Assembly (NCBI GenBank): GCA_030159075.1
Contig: BROG01000025.1
Span: 1,063,501 to 1,127,500, forward strand
Source: Atrina japonica
Taxonomy: Eukaryota > Mollusca > Bivalvia > Pterioida > Pinnidae
DNA length: 64,000 nucleotides
Direction of reading: 5' to 3'
The stretch's first letter is position 1. Each line of letters opens with the position of its first letter. Positions 27,001 through 53,079 of the stretch are shown here, piece after piece. The notes under the pieces are model-generated. The model worked only from the letters and a program-made list of their open reading frames with translations. It was not told the DNA's origin and did no database searches. The translations under genes were made by a program, and so were the position numbers.

Positions 27001-27409
27001 TTAATGTTTGTCATAAGTTGATAAAGAAATTTTTCATTTTGTCATTTGATGTGTCTATGCAATTTTTAGGATACTTAGTATTATCAACTCATTCAACCCT
27101 AAAACATTTGGACTAATTCAAGTCATTACTTTTACAGAGGAGTCCATTGTGTTTTAGGGGTTGATGCGTTAAACCAAGATGGCGTACCCACCTATCTTTT
27201 GACAGATTATATTGGTGGAGTACAGAAAAACATATTTTAAACAAAGCACTTAAAATTCAAATTGTATTATCTTTTCAGAAAAATTGCCAAATTTAATTAG
27301 ATACTGTGAAAATATGAAGGAGAAATATTGGCCAGATTGGGAGCAGTGTACACAGTCAAGTAAAACTTATGTTAATGATGACGGCAAAATATATAACAGT
27401 GAGGATTGA
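3410..27409 (+). CDS. FAXC: Failed axon connections-like protein (FAXC/fax), complete, 6 exons
   Basis: Coding exons by my model are 3410-3486, 20219-20354, 22890-23086, 25007-25212, 26520-26636 and 27279-27409; phases agree at all five junctions and give 287 aa. Residues 5-24 form one hydrophobic segment, as expected for a membrane anchor. Next come a thioredoxin-like GST N-terminal region (about 40-125, with GVVILYQ, SPFPLKLETFLRMA and KTPWMELDG) and a GST C-terminal region (about 140-270). GHGIGRH (179-185) followed by an acidic KEE stretch, and the D-C-x-M-F-G motif in exon 5, are characteristic of the fax/FAXC/metaxin-related family. Fly fax acts in axon development with Abl; the biochemical activity is unknown. 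Length is closer to nematode relatives (about 290 aa) than to vertebrate FAXC (about 400). Family assignment is firm; orthology to one subtype is inferred. Confidence 0.9.
4449..4680. repeat. Two-copy tandem duplication, about 136-bp spacing
   Basis: The phrase gattttaagttactttttta, then a taaaaatata run and cgggatataaattcgg, then agtaatataaatga, occurs from about 4470 and again from about 4600 with scattered differences. In each copy attttaagtt and aacttaaa-type words pair as a stem. Confidence 0.6.
5874..6151 (+). repeat. Dispersed repeat with (CT)n end, copy A
   Basis: About 190 bp of unique-looking repeat (from ctgaacatgcggatagagtc) running into a (CT)n run of about 85 bases. Its reverse complement, including the microsatellite end, is at 27541-27818 just beyond the FAXC stop codon. 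The shared body plus shared SSR marks one repeat family. Confidence 0.75.
8185..8376 (+). other. Small open frame inside the TIR element (doubtful)
   Basis: It would encode 63 residues starting MAGVGGIVSATLSALNAELV. It is less AT-rich than its surroundings, which may mean captured host sequence. There is no recognisable domain and no splice context. Confidence 0.15.
8480..9062 (-). pseudogene. 3' end of a non-LTR retrotransposon reverse transcriptase ORF, decayed
   Basis: The minus strand encodes LARKSLPRY-type sequence typical of LINE ORF2 ends: YLRKSLPRYTCLLAKFRAHD, then GRYNNTPR, V-E-D-E-Y-H-F-I-L-V-C-P and, after a frameshift, REYIKKYWHKPSMFKLIQLL. The R-x-C...C...H-F-x-x-x-C-P arrangement is the usual C-terminal zinc-knuckle tail. 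Stops and at least two frameshifts make it non-functional. It lies within the TIR element. Confidence 0.7.
10431..14793 (-). pseudogene. Frameshifted copy of a repetitive PIN/FEN1-like nuclease plus CXC-domain gene
   Basis: Minus-strand coding fragments follow one another in several frames over 4.4 kb: a start MEACIICKESTTGDQLSVLT (14793), a second C-I-F-C zinc-finger-like block and LHAADALYHQSCSVNFRTG (about 14560-14213), FIADNVDHNSCTIDGHGTFH (about 13560), PLFITFDQPLYWKAHQII and LGGFHLEMSFLGAIGHLM (13184-12915), AERTGNWKLHQ (about 12480), LTRGRGMTEFQRVQWLFSSP (about 12220), YVLDGGSLIYKL (about 11600), A-D-A-D and D-T-D-L-L-V-L-L (about 11270-11190), HAITGCDTTSRIFGLGK (about 11040) and a terminal RCKCKTGCDTKRCTCRRHGV CXC motif (about 10540). 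The acidic A-D-A-D, D-T-D and G-C-D pattern resembles a PIN/FEN1-type nuclease. It resembles a multi-copy uncharacterised animal family. At least six frameshifts make it a pseudogene. Confidence 0.75.
15870..15962. repeat. Inverted-repeat element, family with tttgaatttac/taaattcaaa arms, copy 1
   Basis: gaattttgaatttactgggtgggtg and its reverse complement cacccacccagtaaattcaaaatt flank a short spacer, with an extra aatttacaacataaca on both sides of the second arm. A second copy is at 37150-37250. Confidence 0.6.
16009..16140 (+). mobile_element. tRNA-derived SINE, family B, truncated
   Basis: It opens with a tRNA-like head: box A tggctgagtggtcagagc at about 16018 and box B agttcgagtct at about 16078, then the family word aacctaagctgatttttt and a T/G-rich run. 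The head lacks a clean acceptor stem, and the family B copy at 32162-32416 shares the whole block on the other strand, so it is a SINE and not a tRNA gene. Confidence 0.65.
17556..18430. repeat. Hairpin-forming minisatellite, units of about 43-54 bp, roughly 17 copies
   Basis: The unit is tatgtgattgattatacacg, gatatacgtaatcaatgaat and acacagaaggttag; some units lack the last block. Each unit contains ttgatta followed 12-16 bases later by taatcaa, so each can fold as a stem. Decayed related sequence continues to about 18920. The 154-codon frame across it on the minus strand is a repeat translation. Confidence 0.85.
19966..20052. repeat. Long hairpin (near-perfect palindrome)
   Basis: Left arm tatggagtacaaaaacaaca plus tcgaccgaggcc, then right arm ggcctcggtcgatattgttt plus ttgtactccata. 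Arms are about 33 bp with very few mismatches and a loop of about 13 bp. It lies about 170 bp before FAXC exon 2. Confidence 0.75.
20219..20354 (+). CDS. FAXC: FAXC-like exon 2: start of thioredoxin-like GST domain
   Basis: The exon lies between a T-rich acceptor ending TTTTTTGTAG and the donor GTAAGT. It encodes GVVILYQVGRGPFAPSISPF followed by PLKLETFLRMAKIPYL, the most recognisable N-terminal block of the family. It enters in phase 2 and leaves in phase 0. Confidence 0.92.
20391..20675 (+). mobile_element. tRNA-derived SINE-like copy, shared-tail family A
   Basis: Head: ggtctagtggtagagcaatc (box A) and cccaggttcgattttcgg (box B region). The body then runs to ccactgcattggcgtcagtc and taggtcaaaatttgtag. 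The tail matches 1730-1855 on the opposite strand. It sits 36 bp after FAXC exon 2. Confidence 0.6.
20950..21190 (+). repeat. Dispersed repeat, family D, copy 1
   Basis: Carries gacaccaaagtataaatcac, atgtccaggacatagataca, aatggacaaacacggacctc and cctgtcgaccagtcacaccc. Other copies: 39820-40020 (+), 57430-57570 (+), 29875-29965 (-), 40305-40410 (-), 43360-43455 (-) and a fragment near 49000. An open frame of 136 codons crosses this copy; since the other copies do not keep it open I treat it as non-coding. Confidence 0.7.
21474..21757 (+). repeat. Tandem duplication, two 142-bp copies
   Basis: atagttgtaacgtttgat through acctgtataattgtaacaat and attcaaaaccataactttgg is repeated almost identically from about 21615. 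The high identity points to a recent duplication. Confidence 0.85.
21874..21960. mobile_element. Short inverted-repeat element M1, copy 2
   Basis: ttcatcaacccctggaaaac at the left and tctttacggctgaatga at the right pair as inverted ends; the middle has ctgtaaatcaatgacttaga as in the other copies. Confidence 0.65.
22140..22520. repeat. Foldback family F, partial copy
   Basis: Contains cagctgataatcttattcta, aagctaagagagtcaac, the ggcaa-type gataccactttctctttcg block and aactgatgaagtctaattgac. The same blocks in the same order occur at 43744-44280 and in 30845-31560. Confidence 0.6.
22890..23086 (+). CDS. FAXC: FAXC-like exon 3: end of thioredoxin-like half
   Basis: Acceptor TTTTAACAG, donor TG|GTAAGC. 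It encodes a KFSSKRKTPWMELDGVDVAD block (the beta-strand and proline turn of a GST-type fold), then ADSQFCIEYL and a long charged helix ending EENLYW. The final Trp codon is split (phase 2) and completed by exon 4. Confidence 0.92.
23414..23504. mobile_element. Short inverted-repeat element M1, copy 3
   Basis: ttaactcatcaatccctgaa at the left, tgtctttagggatgaatgag at the right, same internal word cttctgtaaatcaatgactt. Confidence 0.7.
23562..23727. mobile_element. Small TIR element
   Basis: The left end atagaccctttcaggataac has its inverted counterpart cgtgaaagggtctatt at the right end. Inside, gagggaataaatgatacaga pairs with tgtatcatttattccctcaa. About 165 bp, no coding capacity; MITE-like. 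Confidence 0.65.
24010..24061. repeat. (CA)n microsatellite
   Basis: About 24 uninterrupted CA units, with imperfect CA-rich sequence to about 24090. Confidence 0.95.
25007..25212 (+). CDS. FAXC: FAXC-like exon 4: GST C-terminal region with GHGIGRH
   Basis: Acceptor GAACTAG, donor TTAG|GTAAAT. It carries the family signature GHGIGRHTKEE followed by a V-x-D-M-S-A-I-S-N-Y-L-G helix. The phase-1 end joins exon 5 to make a Gly codon. Confidence 0.92.
25213..26519 (+). other. FAXC intron 4
   Basis: Just after the donor the phrase taggtaaatcctttgggatc is repeated three times (25211-25285), duplicating donor-like GGTAAATCC. A fragment of SINE family B is at about 25985-26070 (acaatgtacacaggaagaaa, accactgggcctcc). 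The rest is unremarkable. Confidence 0.7.
26520..26636 (+). CDS. FAXC: FAXC-like exon 5
   Basis: Acceptor TTTTATACAG, donor AAAG|GTATGT. It encodes DKKYMMGDEPSEVDCAMFGM, matching the conserved fax motif of a Gly-Asp-x-Pro turn, then D-C-x-x-F-G-x-L. It enters and leaves in phase 1. Confidence 0.9.
26637..27278 (+). other. FAXC intron 5
   Basis: GTATGT to CTTTTCAG. Holds M1 copy 4 (27085-27172) and a worn tRNA-like stretch near 26780-26850. Nothing else seen. Confidence 0.75.
27085..27172. mobile_element. Short inverted-repeat element M1, copy 4
   Basis: aactcattcaaccctaaaac at the left and tgttttaggggttgatgcgt at the right form the paired ends. Confidence 0.65.
27279..27409 (+). CDS. FAXC: FAXC-like exon 6: last coding exon
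   Basis: Acceptor CTTTTCAG. It encodes LPNLIRYCENMKEKYWPDW, the usual end of the GST C-terminal domain, then about 20 polar residues to a TGA at 27407-27409. A dispersed repeat with a long (AG)n run begins about 130 bp after the stop and probably falls in the 3' UTR. Confidence 0.9.
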
Positions 27410-27537
27410 TAATGACACCAAGAAGAATTTGATAAAATATTCCATGACTGTATCGTGTATATGAACATTTACGCACATCACTATAATTCATTATTTTGTA
27501 ATATCACCACCACTGATTGATATATGTATCGGACCAC

Positions 27538-27818
<281 letters not shown>

Positions 27819-29874
27819 TACAAATTTCATGGTATACAACAGGGAAACATCAGCGTAAACCTCACCACTTGAAGATACACATGGAATTTTTATCAGATCT
27901 CTAAGTTATCCAAACATGTAAACATTCTTGTAAATGAATAACGTTTTTTTTTCTTAAATGTGTGTTACAATGTCTAAACTTCAGTAATGAATAACTATTT
28001 GATTACACTGGTGTTTGTCAGGCTGTATACCTTATAACGAAGGTACTGCAAGCAATTTAATGTATTTGACACTTTTCTGTACCAATATATGAAACCAATG
28101 TCTATGATTTTTATACCTACTGAAAAATATATATTCAGCAATTATTTCATATACCTGTATGAACATAATATCAAAGTTATAAGCTTTATAAAAAGCCGAA
28201 ATATTCGCTAAAGATGATCGTGTCTTTCAGGACTCAGTTGCACAATATGCTGTGATATTTAATTTGAAGTTACCCAATGTTAAACCAATAGGCTAACCAT
28301 AGGTTAAATTTAACAATGTATTGTGCAACTCGGTCCACAAATTTTAGATAGAGGATTCCGAATGTGTTCGAGAGAAAAATGTTATGAGACAAAGCCAAAA
28401 CCTTTACCTAAATGTATTGTCTAGATACTCTTGGTATATTTAATCAGGTTTTCTCCCCTATTAAGCACATCCTCGCCCCAACAAAAGAGTCAATTGGAGA
28501 CATTTATATATACGTTCCATAAACTCGTTTGTTAATCGATGTTAACTAAAAGTGTATACTTATTTCATCTTCTAAGAGTAATCACTGTAGAATTTTTTTA
28601 TTTGAGAAGTTTAGTTAGAAACTCTAAGATAACGGCACTTTTTCTAGTTTTTTGTCAATTGAGTTGATCTATAAATTTTGGTTTTTATAATGATTGAATA
28701 TATTGATGAAAGAACCTGCAAAAATTTGTGATGAAATTGCTTCAAAATGATTTTAAAAAAAATAATTTAAATAGGAGAAATCGGACATGACTAATCTGAC
28801 TGAGCACTCGTATCCAGAGCTGTGAATTTTGGCAATGCGGTCAGATAACTGTTTCAGCTGTCACGACATAGTATCATGATGTTTAGAGTACTTTAATTGT
28901 ATGGCATTAGATGTGTTTATAAATATATTTCTATTTTTTCTACTTTTACTACTTGTACCTGATGTAGAATAACAAATAACTAGAGTTATACGCATGTATA
29001 AAATTCTTACATTCCTGTATACTTTGTATTTTTGAAAATAAGGTCAAGTCCAGTGTGGTATTCATATACAAATAATCTGAGACGTTGTGGAATTATCCAC
29101 TCTCACGTTCATTATTTTTTAATGCCTCGTTTCATACCCACAACACAGTCAATGGTTGCGTGGTAACGTTTATGAATGATTATATTTAGAGCTGAAACGA
29201 TTTTTCTAATATTCACGAATAAATGGTAAACGGCGAATATTCCAACGAAGATTTGGTGCAAGCCTAATTAAACATCGCACAGACATGGGAAGAATAAATC
29301 TTGGTATGGCATAATATCTCCTTATAAGTAATCCTTCGGGTATTAAGTCAAAACTTATGTTTTAATTCTCTATTCATGAATATTTAACGCACGAATGATC
29401 ACAAACCTAAACGCAAAACAAATTGAAGGATAATTTGATAATATATGCAGGTACTAGTACTTTACCTTTATATTAAGTAGAAATATCCCACAATCATCTG
29501 CATATGGCGTTTATATTTCACAAATAATCCGATATGTCAGGGAGTGTTCAACATATGGACATTTCATATACAGAGGTAATCTACTAAATGGAACATTGAG
29601 TTGCCTGTTCGATAATTTTGTTCCGTATGTCAGAGCGTGTGCAACATATGAACATTTCATATACAGACGTAAACTACTCGGTGACAAAAACTGATATCGA
29701 AAAACGCGTTTGATGTCAACGTTCTGCAAATTTCACGGTCGGTATAATAGTCTTGTTTGCGGTAACCCTGTGTCAGTAAATGGAATATTGAGTTGCCGGT
29801 TGATAGCAATTGTTTAGACGTCTGTAACAATAGTGACGAGGAATCGTTTCTGACTTATTTCATTTTGGATTTAA

Positions 29875-29965
29875 CTGTGGACTCACGGCAGGTGTGACCA
29901 GTCAACAGGGGATGCTTACTCACCCATGGCACCTGATCCTACCTCTCGATTTCCAGAGATCTCTG
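29875..29965 (-). repeat. Dispersed repeat family D fragment
   Basis: Contains gtgtgaccagtcaacagggg and catggcacctgatcctacct, the reverse complement of the second half of family D. Confidence 0.6.
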
Positions 29966-30844
29966 TTTTAGAGATTTATTTTATATATTCACATTTTGTT
30001 GACGATACACATTCTACTCTTTTGCAATTTTAGAACAATAAACAAAAATAATTTTGTACCTGTACCTTCTATTTTAACTGTCGAAATAGTCCGAATTTTA
30101 TTCCCTCACAACACCCAGATGCAAATACGGAATATCTTACACAGAAATTGTGAACACCCAGATAATGTAAAGCGCTTGAAGTGACAGCACGAACTACACC
30201 ATTGTATCGATAAACATTCCACACTGATAATATTACGCATATCGGGTGAAAGTCTCACATTCGACCAAAAAAGTATATTCGACCCGGTCAGCTTAGCCAA
30301 TGTAAAACAATACACACGAGGCACATGATATCCAACTAAAATGGATAGTGTTATTCTACAATGAATTAAACGGAATATTTTACACAGAAATTGTACGCCT
30401 ATGTATGCTCCACGCTAGACTCTCCTAATACAACACCTTTCAGTAAGATTGTATAATTGTGAATTAAAAAAATTATATCCTGTGAAGTGAAAGGTGGCAA
30501 GAAAAGTGAAATTTCCTCCATTTTTCTCATTGACTACTATTTATACTCCAGACCCGGTGTTTAGCACTTGTGGAAAAATATTGATTACATTTCACAACAT
30601 TTCGCTACATTTCACACCAAAGATAAATGTCAACAGATACAAATGTGTAAACAGAAACAGTCAGTGAAACAATGAACAAACACAGAGCTAGAACATTGGA
30701 TAAACATTTACCTCTGGGGAATACCTCTCTTTGATACACATGAATAATCTAAACAAGTTCTTTCGTGTGGGAGATAGAAAAACAAATCGAGAGAAATATG
30801 GAAGATAATCACACATTATGCAGAACTATTTCCAGGAATACATT

Positions 30845-31560
30845 CAGATTATTTTTTAGCATTATATGACACCACTTTCACCTTTTTGTTACGGAACACA
30901 ATATCTATTTTAAATTGGAGCTCATTATTATAACCAATACCAAAGTTATAATCGTTTCTGTCAATTAGACTTAATCAGTTGAGCTCCAATTTAAAATGTA
31001 TATGTATTTTCGAAAGAGAAAGTGGTATCATACAAGGTCAAAAAATAAATCTAAAAGTATAGCGAAATCCATCTAAGAGTAGCCACTGTAAAAAGATGAC
31101 TATCTTAGCTTTAGAAAACTTTAAGTGGAATTTAAATGGTGTCATCAGTGCCAAATATTACTTTAGTATAAGATTATCAGCTGGTACCGAAGTACCAGTT
31201 ATCAGGTTTATGTATATCCTCACTGATGAAGTCTTATTGACAGAAAGGTCGTCTTGAACATTTGGTTTTGAAATCTTTTGTAAAACTATAACTTTGGAAT
31301 TATGTTGATAATATTTACAACCACTGCTGGGGGACAGTTTGAGTCCCCGGGGCATACATAAAATCAGTACCTGGTATTTCGGTACCACCTGATTATTTTA
31401 ATCTAAAGCCATATTTAGAATAGATAGCACCGTTTAAACTCATCAAATGCTAAGATGGTAATCTTTTGATAGGGGTTATTCGGAAAACTTTTAGGTTATT
31501 CTTTAGCTTTAGGTTTTTGTTTCGGAACTCAACGTCTGTTTTAAATTAGTGGTCAACTGA
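30845..31560. repeat. Foldback family F, compound copy
   Basis: ttaaattggagctcattatt and gttgagctccaatttaaaat flank a centre with accaaagttataatcgtttc. Outward lie gagaaagtggtatcatacaa, aaaaagatgactatcttagc, cagctggtaccgaagtacca and a second partial copy to about 31560. Homologous to 43744-44280. Confidence 0.65.
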
Positions 31561-31718
31561 TGAAGTGTTATTGACAGAAACGATCGTTTTGGACATTTGG
31601 GATTTTTCTTTTTTGGCAAACTATAATTTAAGTATTACATTTATAATTTTTCAGGTAAATATCTGCATTAGAAATGGCGTAGGGAAATTTAGGGACCGCA
31701 CTTTATATAATCATTGGT

Positions 31719-31999
31719 TTTTTTGTTTATTGTTGTTTAACGTCCCACTCAAGAATATTTCACTAATATGGAGACGTCATCAAATGCCGGTGAAGGGCTT
31801 CAAATTTTGACCTATGCTCGGCACTTACGGCCATTGAGCAGTGAGAGTTCTTTAACGTGCCGACACCTACTCTGACACGCGACCTCGACTTTTACTGTCT
31901 CATCCGAAGGACAGGAAACCAACCTTCCGCCGGCTTGACTCGAACTCACGACCTCACGATCAAGAGTCGAGCGCGCTACCGACTGAGCCAGCTCGGCTC
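31719..31999 (-). mobile_element. tRNA-derived SINE, family A, with 14-bp target-site duplication
   Basis: Minus-strand SINE. The tRNA head is at the right: reverse complement gagccgagctggctcagtcg (box A) with gagttcgagtc (box B). The body runs leftward to the tail (ttgtttattgttgtttaacg on the + strand). Flanked by atataatcattggt at 31705-31718 and again at 32000-32013. Box elements, length near 280 bp and a perfect duplication support a retroposed SINE. Confidence 0.9.
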
Positions 32000-32161
32000 A
32001 TATAATCATTGGTACTCATTGAAATACAGAGATTGACTAGTGTAAGTAATATCATAATTTCTGAGACATGGTGTTGAATGTTCATTGTCATTAGCTGACT
32101 AAATGTAGAGTGAATTGTATGATATATATATATATATATATATGCCATCCCTTTATGTATA

Positions 32162-32416
32162 TTTGATTTGATTTTGTTATTTTACGCCACACTTAGCGAT
32201 TTTTCAGTTACATGGTCGCGGTCAGTTTTTATTAATGGTGGGAGAGAGAACCCGGTTACAATGTACCCGGGAAGAGACCACTGGCCTTCCAAAAGTAAAC
32301 TGGCAAAACTTTCTCACTAAAATCAGCTTCCATCGGGGCTCGATACTGCGCTGACCAGAAGTGGGAGACTTCATAGTTCAAAGCGCAATACTCTTACCTT
32401 TCGGCTACAGAGTACC
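32162..32416 (-). mobile_element. tRNA-derived SINE, family B, with 13-bp target-site duplication
   Basis: Minus-strand copy. The tRNA-like head is near the right end (reverse complement cgaaaggtaagagtattgcg, then cagcgcagtatcgagccccg); the tail side carries ttacgccacacttagcgatt. Flanking ccctttatgtata is found at 32149-32161 and 32417-32429. It lies about 150 bp from the family A SINE. Confidence 0.88.
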
Positions 32417-32689
32417 CCCTTTATGTATAGCTTACAATCGTAAATATGATAAAGAATATACATCATTCCGGCAATATATTAGGTGAATTCTGTACGAACA
32501 AGTAAAATTGTCAAGGCACATCCAGAATCATGTCGACGTATCCTGAATTGTCCAGAAAATCCAAACTATAACACACACGGTTTTTGCTTTGCTATTGTCA
32601 ACATTCCGCATTTAAGTAACAATATCCTTTTGTCCTCTGTATATAGTTTATAACTCACAGATGATCAGATATGCCAGGGCATGTTCAAC

Positions 32690-32960
32690 ATATGGACATT
32701 TCGTATTCAACTATTACATTTAAATTTGACTGGACTCGCAGCAGTTGTGACCATTCAAAAGAAGATGTTTCTCCATTGCACCTAAATTCACCTTTTTATT
32801 TTCAGAGGTCCGTGTTTGTCCAATTCATATATTGTCTTTCTGAGCCTCTTAACGATTCACACATTGGTATCTATAATTTTAATACCAAAATATTAACCGT
32901 TCAAGAGACCAGGATCATGTGCCACGGAGGAGAATATCTGAATGTCCTGTCTGAATCTTT
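32690..32960. repeat. Diverged family D repeat
   Basis: cagaggtccgtgtttgtcca, cagcagttgtgaccattcaa and gatcatgtgccacggagga are scattered family D words. The order suggests rearranged or nested pieces. Confidence 0.4.
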
Positions 32961-33265
32961 TACGCTCAAAAGGAACAACCACAACCTTTGTCACAGAAGT
33001 TTGACATTTATTTAAATATTCACAACCGTTTTATTAAGTAAGAATGTCATCAATACATATGAAGCAACATTATGTTTAGTGATTGTTAAATACAAATAAA
33101 TGTTTTGATTTAATACTGCAATGATAGCAAAATGTATTATGATATGCAAAATAGTCACGTGCTTAGCAACAACATTTATCACACAGTCAGACAAATTGAC
33201 TTGTATTCATAAAACATATAAGTATACCTTTTGTTGTTTGTTCCTTACACCATAAATAACTTTGG

Positions 33266-33266
33266 C

Positions 33267-33303
<37 letters not shown>

Positions 33304-33395
33304 TCTATCATCATTGTTATAATCATTATAGTTTTTATTTCTATCATTATTATTATTATAATTATAATTATTATTATTATTATTATTGTTATTAA
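33266..33395. repeat. (AAT)n and (ATT)n trinucleotide arrays
   Basis: About a dozen AAT units at 33266-33301, then interrupted ATT units at 33345-33395. The two runs are complementary and could fold together. Confidence 0.85.
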
Positions 33396-33944
33396 TGTTG
33401 TTGTTGTGGTTTAAAACGTGAAATCATTTTCTCTTATATCTAAATTTCTTCATAACAAATTGGTAATAAGTTTGATTATGTTCTTCATAATGGATAACAC
33501 ATCCCAATCTCTGACAACAGCTTCACCTGGAGGAGATTTACCGACTTTAACAACTACCCGTATCAAGCAAGTGCACTGATATGCAACCATCAAACAATCA
33601 TCTTTTAATTACATAAACTTCTGGCTCCTAAGTGTGTGCCCGAAATTTGTGGAAATACACACATATATAACCAGAAGACGTTATTCGTAATATCATCATA
33701 CTAAAAAATAAATTCAGATTGAAATTCTCTAATCTGAATGTTAAAAAAAACACAACATCATTTCCCTAAATACTGTACAAATCAGCAGAGATGAAAAATA
33801 GATGAAAATATAATTCTAAAATGCGGGTGGGATGATACAAATAGAGATACTACAGACCAGTCCTTTGTTACAGCTGTAGGCGAAATACAAGTGATCAACA
33901 GAATGATAAACTCATGAATAGAATCCGGGGTCACATTTACATGG

Positions 33945-34235
33945 TAGTGAAGTGGTAGAATGTTGGACCTGCTAGTGGAGGCCTCTAGGTTTGACAATGC
34001 TTGTCACGTCATAATTAGGTTAAAATATCATGACTGCTCCTCCACGGTAGTGTAGTATTGGAGTATTTGACCTGCAAGTGGAGGCCTCTAGGTTTGACAA
34101 TGCTTGTCACGTCATAATTAGGTTAAAATGTTATGACTGTTCCTTCACGGTAGTGTAGTGGTGGAGTGTTCGACCTGCAAGTGGAGGTCTCTAGGTTTGA
34201 CAATGCTTGTCACGTCATAATTAGGTTAAAATGTC
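33945..34235. repeat. Three tandem copies of a 103-bp unit
   Basis: ctctaggtttgacaatgctt and gtcacgtcataattaggtta recur at about 33983, 34085 and 34188, each preceded by a tggtagtgtagtggtggagt-type phrase and followed by tgactgctcctccacgg. Confidence 0.85.
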
Positions 34236-34639
34236 GTAACTGCTCCATCCCAATAGCTTGACACAATGTGTAAAAGTCACCAGTCTTTAAAGGCATACAG
34301 CATATCATTTTGATGATAAGAAAATCCCGTGATTAGAACAAAACTTTGATTAAAAAGGCTAAAAGATATATTGCCGTAGTAAAAAAATATATGCGCATAT
34401 TGCCTAGAATGCATGAAATACGCCAAAGATTGATATTTTGCCATCCATGTAAGAATACAAATGTTTATTCGCTCATTTTTCATATTCGATTTCATTTTAC
34501 AAATACGACATTATAGCAATTTTTTTCAACCCAGGATTCTTTAAAACATTTTATTTGTATTAAAACGTAAAATATTCGAGACTTAATACAAATCAAAAAT
34601 CATTTTGACAGCTTGTATGTCAAAAAGAGACGGCAACGA

Positions 34640-34720
34640 CACAGTTTCATAGCACATATCAGAATTTGAAACACCTCTCCCACAGCAGGTGACATTTCCA
34701 TATAAGTGACTGGGCGAAAA
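34640..34720 (-). repeat. SINE family A tail fragment
   Basis: agcaggtgacatttccatat and aagtgactgggcgaa match the common SINE tail word seen at 1775-1790 and 44630. Confidence 0.45.
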
Positions 34721-35349
34721 ACAAAAAAATTGATAAAACATTTAGCACAGAAATAAACTATATGCACATGTAATAGGTTAAATAAAAATGATCAATACTC
34801 TCAAGTTCAATCTATAAGTCTTTTCATGTTCTTTTAAAATTTCTACTATTCTACCCCTTTTATCTTTTGTTCTTCAGAACAGTGTAAAGTTTTTGCTACT
34901 ATTACAAAAGCAATCAGTCCACATACAATTGAAAATATATACTTTATAATGATTGTACTTATGTAATGTTATAGTAAAAGCCATATAACCTGGCGGAGTG
35001 GAGTCTCGTGAACACTTTCTTGATCTAGGCAAGTTTATAATTTAGGCAATACATTAAAATTACACTGGCAAGAGTAATCGCCCCTACTTGTCATTATACA
35101 TATGGGTCATTATACGTATGGTTATCCATTTGGTAATAAAATGCAATTTCTTTGAAGCCTATCATAACCGAAAAGTGTATAGAATTAACCATATGATAAT
35201 CGAAAGGTTACCCCGCCTCACCAAGCTATTTGGAATACTTAAATACCAAAAATTATAGTTTAATATTGTAAATTTCGTGGATTAACACTGCACAAATGAA
35301 AATACTTCTTCTGTAAATAGCAGCTGATTGTCATGATCCCGTGATCAGT

Positions 35350-51918
<16,569 letters not shown>

Positions 51919-53079
51919 TTTAAGCTTGGTGTTTATATTTCACGATTATACTGTTCCTGTTTGCTATTATCACAGACAACTGAAATGCTCATGCGCGATT
52001 GTAACATGCACAGACTCCGCAGTTCTGGTGATCCTCATTTTGCTGTGTTCAATAAAATAAATCATTGCATGAAGCTGTATGTTAATTTAGTTGTTATTAT
52101 TAGAGATGAGATATACATATCCTTGTATATATTCTAACAATTTGTTATACTTCGAGATTCATGTGTAATTGCTTTTTTCTATTAATATAAATATCTAGTA
52201 CAACTGTTAAAGAATTTAGAAAAAAAAAACAAACAATATTTAGTTTATGCTCATGTAGGCTGGGTACGAATCAAACGAAACCAAATAAAATAAATTCAAT
52301 TTTACTCAATTTATTTCCTATAATGACAATGTGTTGTCAGTTTATTAATAATTATTATTTCGTCAAACGCAGGTAATAAAAAGAGAATATCGCGGGCATT
52401 TAAATGTGACTGTAAACCAAACGTCCCGTATCACGTTAAAAACGACATTGACGTCAGCACCTCTATGTGGTTCTAAAATTGACCATTTTCGAGTTGTTCA
52501 GATTTGTGAGAATAATTTGTACTAAGATCACGTGACTTCAACAGAAAGTCGGGCAAGGTCACTTCCAATTTGGTAGTTTTTAGATTGACGACATCCAGTA
52601 ATAACTTGTTTCAATTCATCTGCAAGGAGTAAAGTTGAAATAAATGCTCTGTCTTGTAAAGATGACATCACTTTTTTGTATGTTGCTTTTCAAATCAGAC
52701 ACCTATCACTGCATAATATAGATATCCCCGACCGTATAACCGAAGGTGATGTTGCCCTACTTTTTTCTTTATAAGTACATACTATTATGACGAACCAAGA
52801 TGGATCGGAATAACTCGAGAAAAATCCATTGGTAACAAGACTGGTAAAATTTGCCAAGAATTGATGACGAAAAGAGTATCATGTTGCATTCAATAACAAG
52901 AGATCCCAGAGTGATTTTGGCGCCCACCATGGAATGTTCTATGTCTGATCTATCACAGACTGTTCTTTTCTCTTATTTTGTGTCTTTGAATTTGAACTGA
53001 AATCCATATTTCTGTGAAATACTTTTTTCACAAGATTATAGCGAAACTGAACTTGAACTTAACATATTACATTTTCAGA

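Larger units (their letters stand above)
27819..35349. other. Convergent intergenic region between FAXC and the SLC6-like gene
   Basis: No gene is supported. It contains pieces of the family P palindrome (about 28985-29100), a family D fragment (29875-29965), foldback family F (30845-31560), two SINEs with target duplications (31719-31999, 32162-32416), (AAT)-type repeats (33266-33390), a 103-bp triplicate (33950-34235) and a SINE tail (34640-34720). Confidence 0.7.
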
